Below are positions 58,236-64,000 of a stretch of DNA of 64,000 bases, piece after piece; position 1 is the stretch's first letter, and every line of letters begins with the position of its first letter. The notes below the pieces were generated by a model. The model was not told the origin of the DNA. It saw only the letters and a program-made list of their open reading frames with translations, and ran no database searches. Both the position numbers and the translations under genes were made by a program. The stretch comes from Rhinopithecus roxellana (lineage: Eukaryota > Chordata > Mammalia > Primates > Cercopithecidae): the NCBI RefSeq assembly GCF_007565055.1, contig NC_044557.1:76208595-76272594 (forward strand). The letters run 5' to 3'.

Positions 58236-59603
58236 AAAACAGAGATATAGATCAATGGAACAGAACAGAGTCCTCAGAAATAATACCACACATCTATAGC
58301 CATCTGATCTTTGACAAACCTGAGAAAAACAAGAAATGGGAAAAAGATTCGCTATTTAATAAATGGTGCTGGGAAAATTGGCTAGCCATAAGTAGAAAGC
58401 TGAAACTGGATCCTTTCCTTACTCCTTATACGAAAACTAATTCAAGATGGATTCGAGACTTACATGTTAGACCTAATACCATAAAAACCCTAGAGGAAAA
58501 CCCAGGTAATACCACTCAGGACATAGGCATGGGCAAGGACTTCATATCTAAAACACCAAAAGCAACGGCAACAAAAGCCAAAATTGACAAATGGGATCTA
58601 ATTAAACTGAAGAGCTTCTGCACAGCAAAAGAAACTACCATCAGAGTGAACAGGCAACCTACAGAATGGGAGAAAATTTTTGCAATCTACTCATCTGACA
58701 AAGGGCTAATATCCAGAATCTACAAAGAACTCAAACAAATTTACAAGAAAAAAACAAACAACCCCATCAAAAAGTGGGCAAGGGATATGAACAGACATTT
58801 CTCAAAAGAAGACACGCATACAGCCAACAGACACATGAAAAAATGCTCATCATCACTGGCCATCAGAAAAATGCAAATCAAAACCACAATGAGATACCAT
58901 CTCACTACCAGTTAGAATGGCAATCATTAAAAAGTCAGGAAACAACAGGTGCTGGAGAGGATGTGGAGAAATAGGAACACTTTTACACTGTTGGTGGGAT
59001 TGTAAACCAGTTCAACCATTATGGAAAACAGTATGGCGATTCCTCAAGGATCTAGAACTAGAAATACCATATGACCCAGCCATCCCATTACTGGGTATAT
59101 ACCCAGAGGATTATAAATCATGCTGCTATAAAGACACATGCACACGTATGTTCATTGCGGCACTATTCACAATAGCAAAGACTTGGAATCAACCCAAATG
59201 TCCATCTGTGACAGACTGGATGAAGAAAATGTGGCACATATACACCATGGAATACTATGCAGTCCATAAAAAAGGATGAGTTTGTGTCCTTTGTAGGGAC
59301 ATGGATGCAGCTGGAAACCATCATTCTCAGCAAACTATCGCAAGAACAGAAAACCAAACATCGCATGTTCTCACTCATAGGTGGGAACTGAACAATGAGA
59401 TCACTTGGACTCAGGAAGGGGAACATCATTATGGGGAGGGGGGAGGGGGGAGGGATTGCATTGGGAGTTATACCTGATATAAATGACAAGTTGATGGGTG
59501 CTGACGAGTTGATGGGTGCAGCACACCAACATGGCACAAATATACATAGGTAACAAACCTGCACGTTATGCACATGTACCCTAGAACTTAAAGTATAATA
59601 ATA
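58236..59603 (+). mobile_element. 5'-truncated young L1, Old World monkey type
   Basis: Sense L1 starting within ORF2 (CAGAGATATAGATCAATGGA) and running through the 3'UTR to GTATAATAATAATT. It shares with the full-length L1 at 41452-47650 the 3'UTR variant GTTGATGGGTGCTGACGAG, so both are of one subfamily. A G-rich tract (GGGGAGGGGGGAGGGGGGAG) lies at about 59434-59453. No firm target-site duplication. Confidence 0.95.
58529..59279 (+). pseudogene. L1 ORF2 C-terminal remnant
   Basis: Open pieces 58529-58915 (MGKDFISKTPKATATKAKID onwards) and 58917-59279 (including CWRGCGEIGTLLHCWWDC) carry the ORF2p C-terminal and Cys-rich region. They are separated by a frameshift at about 58905-58917 and a second at about 59265. 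No endonuclease or RT core is present. The 136-residue minus frame 59163-59573 is a shadow. Confidence 0.92.
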
Positions 59604-61559
59604 ATTTTTTTAAAAGTTTGAAAAATGTAGGGGGAATTATGTATGCCAGAACAATGGAATTAACTGGTTGTTATTAAGTAGGATTGATGCTTGACGGAGG
59701 AATAATAAAAAGTTCAGGGAAATTTTTTAAAAAGTGAAAAACTAACAGTAACGACCTAAGAACCTGTTTGGTAGTTCATAAAGTTGCCTTTACTGATTAT
59801 GGTAGGAAGGCATATGAAGGTTACTTAAGTTAAGCTCAGGATTTAGTAATTAAGACAATTCAACTTAACTCAACTGAAGCAAGTTGGTTATACCAGTATT
59901 GTTTGGAAAAACCGGAACCTCTCAAACACAGGATGGAGACATAAAGATATGTGCCCTAGGGATTTAGACTTCCAGACTCTTCTGATTCTCAAAAACTGAA
60001 GAGAGGTGGCCTCCCTAATAAAAGATAGGACTCTCCAGAGCCTAAGCCAATCTCCAGAGCCTAAGCCAACATCATTCTCTAGGAGACACCCGAGAGGCTT
60101 CTCCTATCAAGTCCATAGGAAACCCCGTCAACCTCACCTTGTCTCTTGGCTGCCAGAAGTATAACTATGATTCAGTGCCAGCAAAACTCAACCAGGAATA
60201 TCCAGTCCTGATAAAGTAGGAAAATACTGCACCCTGGAAGATCTACAAGAATTAGCTCACATTAATGGAAGTCAGGGGACTACATGTGGTACTAAATGTT
60301 GAAGATGTTTGATCAAGAGAGCTGGAATACAGGATTAGATAAGGAGAATACTTACATGAGCTCACACACTTGAGACACAGAATTTAATATCCGATAAGTA
60401 TCCGAGAGCACTATGCAAATTCTTCATGACAGTGGCTTCCAGAAACCTGGAGAAAGTGTGACCTATGCTGAATGAGGCTGAAATGCCAGTAATGCAACCA
60501 CAAATGGCAAAGGAAGGACTTAAATGCTCAGGGAGTTGGACATGCTGAAATGGATACATTTTTTGAGGCTAGAAGACTCACCAAAAGATGATGTAGCATA
60601 GGATGATAACAAGTAACACTGTGCACCAAAACTATTAGACATGTGTTGATGAGAGGAGCACTAAAGAGTTCTAAGGTTGCTCTCCTCTGCAAGCCAGAAC
60701 TGATGGTAGAAAAGGCTGTCAATGAACTTGGATAATTGGTAGCAGTGTGAGTTATGACCCCAAAGCCATAGGGGGTCAGGTTGTAACACATAATTACCAG
60801 AAAGGCTTTTAGTGCTCTTCAAGTCAAAGTGGCAGCCAAAGGGAAATGACCTGAAGAGCTTCAACAGTACCACTATCTTGGGGCTTACAGAGACCTCATC
60901 CAAAGGCATAGGATTCCATAAAATAGCATCAAGATAGGGATCAGTTTTAAAACAGTGGAAGCATGGGAGCAGGCCTACAACCATAGAATTCACTGGTTTT
61001 CTCATATATTTTACCATCCAGAAGAAAGAGTCCTAAGAGAGCATTGGAATGGCCTGCTGCAGGTGCAGCTGAAGTGCTTTCTTAAAGGCCATATCCTCCA
61101 AGATAACATTACACATGGAATCAGAGAACTCTGTGTGATCCTGTGTACCTGGTAGGAAGAATGCATGAGTCTGAGACCAAGGAATAGAAGAACAAGTGCT
61201 TCACTTACTAATTATTCTCCTTGATAACCGAGGGACTTATGCTTCCTATCCTTATAATTCTGAGATCTGCAGGATTAGCCTCCAGTCCCCAAATGGAGCC
61301 TTTCAAGTGACATACAAGAGATCTATTGAGTTATAAGCTATGGCTGCCATCTAAGTACTTTTGCCTTCTTATGTTCAGGATTCTACAGGTAAGAGGGAAG
61401 GTCACAATCTAATACAGAATAATTTAACCTGATTAGCAAAAGGAGGTGGAACTGTCATTAAACAACTGGGAGAAGAAAGGCTTTATGTGAAACTCAGATC
61501 ATCCCCTTGGGAACTAACCCGCTCCTATATTAATGACATTATTCCATTCCCTTCCTGTC
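59604..61559. other. Unclassified, possibly old ERV interior
   Basis: A long stretch of moderate composition with no A/T simple repeats. Words such as CTGGAAGATCTACAAGAATT and GACAGTGGCTTCCAGAAACC look like decayed retroviral interior to me, but I cannot assign a family. Open frames of 65-118 residues at 60362-61155 have no motif. Confidence 0.3.
60032..60069. repeat. Perfect 19-bp tandem duplication
   Basis: TCTCCAGAGCCTAAGCCAA occurs twice in direct succession (60032-60050 and 60051-60069). Confidence 0.95.
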
Positions 61560-61940
61560 TCAGTTCATTTTCTCTTCCCAAAACATAATACCTCAGAATG
61601 AGTAATTTTTAAAGAATATACATTTCTTTCTCATAGTTCTGGATGCTGAGAACTCTAAGAGAATTGTGCTGGCATCTGGTGAGAGTCTTCCTGCAATGGC
61701 ATATCATGCAAATAGGCAGAAGGGCAAAAAAGCACTTGTGACAGAGAGCTCACTTTTATAAGTAAATCACTCCTCCAGTAACTAACCCACTCCCATTATA
61801 ATGCCATTAATCTATTCATAAGTTTGGAGTTCCCATGACTTCGCACTTGTTAAACGCACCACTTCTTAATCCTGTTGTATTGGCAATTAAGTTTCTAACA
61901 CATGCACTCTTGTGGGACACATTTAAACCACAGTGTTACA
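61560..61940 (-). mobile_element. MaLR LTR (MST/MLT1-type), antisense
   Basis: CAGTTCATTTTCTCTTCCCA, TTTCTCATAGTTCTGGATGC, CAATGGCATATCATGCAAAT and CATGCACTCTTGTGGGACAC lie in reverse-complement MaLR order. On the minus strand this is the 3' LTR of the internal region to its right. Confidence 0.65.
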
Positions 61941-62529
61941 TCCCTATCCTCCAAAATTTGTGTCCTTCTCACATGCAAAATGAAGTAATTCCATCCCAAT
62001 AGTCTCAAAAGTCTTAAATTACTCCAGCATCAACTTAAAAGTCCCAGTCTCATCTAAATTAGATAGAGGTGAGATCAAGGCATGATTCACCCTGAGGCAC
62101 ATTCTTTCAGCTCTGAGCCTGTGAAATCAAAACAAATTATCTACTTCCATATGCAATGGTAGAACAAGTATAGAATGGACATTCTCATTCCAAAAGGGAG
62201 AAATAGGCAAGAAAAGAAGGGTAACTGGCTCTAAGTTTTAAAGCTGCAGAATAATCTCCTTTGACTCCATATCTTGCATCCTAGACACACTGGGGTGAGA
62301 ATTGGGTCACCAAGGCTTTAGGCAGCCTCATTCTTAGGCTTTGCTGGGCTCAGCCCACACAACATCTCTAATGGGCTGGACGCTTTAGGGGTTCAATCAG
62401 GATGGTGGAAGAAATGAATACAAACCTTCTTGGAAGGCCAGAAGGTTTTTGCAAAAGCCTCAGGATAGAGTTATGGCTGAAGGCAGCCTAATCCTCTTTG
62501 AGCTATAGCAAGGGTAATTTGACATAGGA

Positions 62530-62830
62530 ATGTAGAGGAGTGTATCTAAATAGCTTGTTTACTCATGTCATCCTAAGACTACCCTTTGACCATCTGTGGG
62601 TGCATGATTGCTCTCTACCTGGGGAGTCAGCAATGGTAATTACCTTCTAGTGGTGTTTACTTGAGACCTTTGTTATTTAATGTGTTCTGAATAAATGCCA
62701 GCATGGCCAGCAAGTCGAGGTCATGGCTGCTGACTCTTTATAGCACCTTCCTTGGTGTCTGTGAGCAGCTCGGATCCCTAGCTGCTCTTTCACTAAATAT
62801 TGGTGTCTGGGTATGTTATTCATCTGTTGG
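62530..62830 (+). mobile_element. Possible ERV LTR R/U5 fragment
   Basis: Differs from the MaLR flanks. A polyadenylation signal AATAAA is at about 62690, followed by AAGTCGAGGTCATGGCTGCT and GTGTCTGTGAGCAGCTCGGA, a layout like the R/U5 end of an ERV1 LTR. Family and edges are not determined. Confidence 0.3.
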
Positions 62831-63614
62831 GCAAGCTGGGGTCTGCAGGACAGAGCCCCACAGGATGTCTCATGCATGTAGCCTTCCAAGGCTGCAGTTG
62901 CACCGTGATAGTTCTACAGTTCTGGGGACTTTGGGTTGGCTCTACTTTCATGGCCCCTCTAGGCATTGGCTTACTGGGCACTCTCTGTGGCAGCTCCAGT
63001 TTATATTCCGGCTCAACATTTCCCTAGTAGGGGCTCTCTTTGGTGGCTCCATTTCTGTGGCTGTTTTCTGCCTGGGCTTTCATTCAGTCTGCAAATTATT
63101 TGAAATCTGGATGGAGAAAGCCATACCCCCTCATTTCTTGCATTCTGTGTGCCTTCAGAATTAGTACCATGTAAATGCTGCCAAAATCTATGGCTTGTAT
63201 CTCCTAGAGTGGAAGACTGAGTCACAGCTGAGGGTACTTGAGCCATAGCTGGGGCAGTCACAGGATGCTGCACCAGAGTTCTGAGGCAACTCTCGGCAGT
63301 GAGCCCATACAGGGTACCCTAGACCCATCTCCCAAAACCATTCTGCTTTTTTAGAGCTCTTGGCCTGTGATTGAAGGGGCAGCCCTGAAGATCTTGGAAA
63401 TGCCTTCAGTATCTTTCCACGTGACACACTGTGCTGATAAATTGCATCTAGCTCCCTTATTTCTATAGTAATATTTTTAGCAAATAATTTCTCAGACACA
63501 CCCTTAGAATTCTCTTCCTTATGATTCTCTCCCATTTTCTACTCTTTATGATAATCAGGCTGTGAATTTTCTAATTTTTCCCCCATTTCTCTTTTAATCG
63601 CATAGTATGTCTTT

Positions 63615-63900
63615 TTTTTTTTTTTTTTGAGACGGAATCTCGCTCTGTTCCCCAGGCTGGAGTGCAGTGGCGCGATCTCAGCTCACTGCAAGCTCCGCCT
63701 CGCGGGTTCACGCCATTCTCCTGCCTCAGCCTCCTGAGTAGCTGGGACTACAGGTGCCCGCCACCGTGCCCGGCTAATTTTTTTGTATTTTTAGTAGAGA
63801 CAAGGTTTCACCATGGTCTCGATCTCCTGACCTTGTGATCCGCCCGCCTCGGCCTCCCAAAGTGCTAGGATTACAGGCGTGAGCCACCACGCCCGGCCAA
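63615..63900 (-). mobile_element. Young AluY with perfect target-site duplication
   Basis: Antisense Alu with T tail, GAGACGGAATCTCGCTCTGT to CCACGCCCGGCC. The 14-bp duplication CATAGTATGTCTTT is at 63601-63614 and 63901-63914. It lacks about 15 bp of the consensus around the GTGTTAGCCAGGATG motif (CACCATGGTCTCG at about 63809). CpGs are well kept. Confidence 0.96.
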
Positions 63901-64000
63901 CATAGTATGTCTTTAAGTCATTCCTTTGCTCTTTCATCTCACTGTACACCCTTACAAGTAACCACACAGCAACCTGAACACATTGCTGCTTAAAAAATAT

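Larger units (their letters stand above)
61941..64000 (-). mobile_element. MaLR internal sequence, interrupted, continuing past the window
   Basis: CCAAAATTTGTGTCCTTCTC, CAATAGTCTCAAAAGTCTTA, ATAATCTCCTTTGACTCCAT, CATTTCTGTGGCTGTTTTCT, CTGGATGGAGAAAGCCATAC, CCATCTCCCAAAACCATTCT and GCCTGTGATTGAAGGGGCAG follow the antisense THE1/MST internal consensus. It is broken by another LTR-like piece (about 62530-62830) and by an AluY (63615-63900) and runs off the end. MaLR internals do not code for a full virus. The 115 and 153-residue frames here are chance. Confidence 0.6.

Noticed and set aside
62703..63164. 153-residue plus-strand open frame with hydrophobic stretches
   Set aside because: It spans a possible LTR fragment and antisense MaLR internal sequence. 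The hydrophobicity reflects T-rich codons.

Overview
The window reads as a non-coding stretch of a primate nuclear genome, most likely an Old World monkey (Cercopithecidae). It is AT-rich and dominated by interspersed repeats: about 14 Alus, L1s of several ages, L2/MIR relics, MaLR and ERV solo LTRs, and Tigger and hAT DNA transposons. There is no long open reading frame outside transposon remains. The monkey assignment rests on the young AluY copies at 9132-9430 and 40394-40668. Both carry a six-A run before the middle A-rich segment and the ACTAGCCGG-type variant; the second also has the CGTAAA variant and the GAGCTGAGATCC variant. I remember these as typical of cercopithecid AluY lineages rather than human ones. 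Two young L1s also share a 3'UTR variant with a short internal duplication (GTTGATGGGTGCTGACGAG).

Layout. 1-900: old L1 3' end with a 72-73 bp tandem duplication at its left edge. 900-9100: L2, MIR and AluY fragments in AT-rich DNA. On the minus strand there are two splice-flanked open segments (7952-8044 and 4317-4352), the only hints of host exons. 9100-14000: AluY, old L1, Alus and L2. 15090-15719: a solo ERV1-like LTR. 17097-17754: a solo LTR12 (HERV9-type) with four CCAAT boxes. 20983-24400: a Tigger2 element split by three Alus, one nested in another. 24500-32650: AT-rich DNA with MIRs, two MaLR solo LTRs, a THE1/MST LTR and an AluS. 32940-34480: an unclassified, relatively GC-rich block containing two adjacent L1 tails. 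38060-40340: an old L1M with its 3' end next to its GC-rich repetitive 5' end. 41439-47663: a full-length young L1 on the minus strand with a 13-bp target-site duplication, an intact-looking promoter region and broken ORFs. 50800-56100: AluS, L2, an ERVL-type LTR, AluY and an MST-type LTR. 57665-57894: a MER30-like element. 58236-59603: a second young L1 in opposite orientation. 59604-64000: unclassified DNA, then a MaLR LTR plus internal sequence interrupted by an AluY.

The most unusual observation is a 241-bp block present twice with no difference seen (53170-53410 and 55425-55665). It starts inside the AluY at 55185 and runs into unique flank. The first copy sits inside a TA/TG microsatellite at the end of an ERVL-type LTR, without a poly-A tail. 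This looks like a recent templated, non-LINE insertion, or an assembly artefact at a microsatellite.

There is no operon or pathway here. Transposon calls come from remembered consensus sequences without a database search, so subfamily names are provisional.
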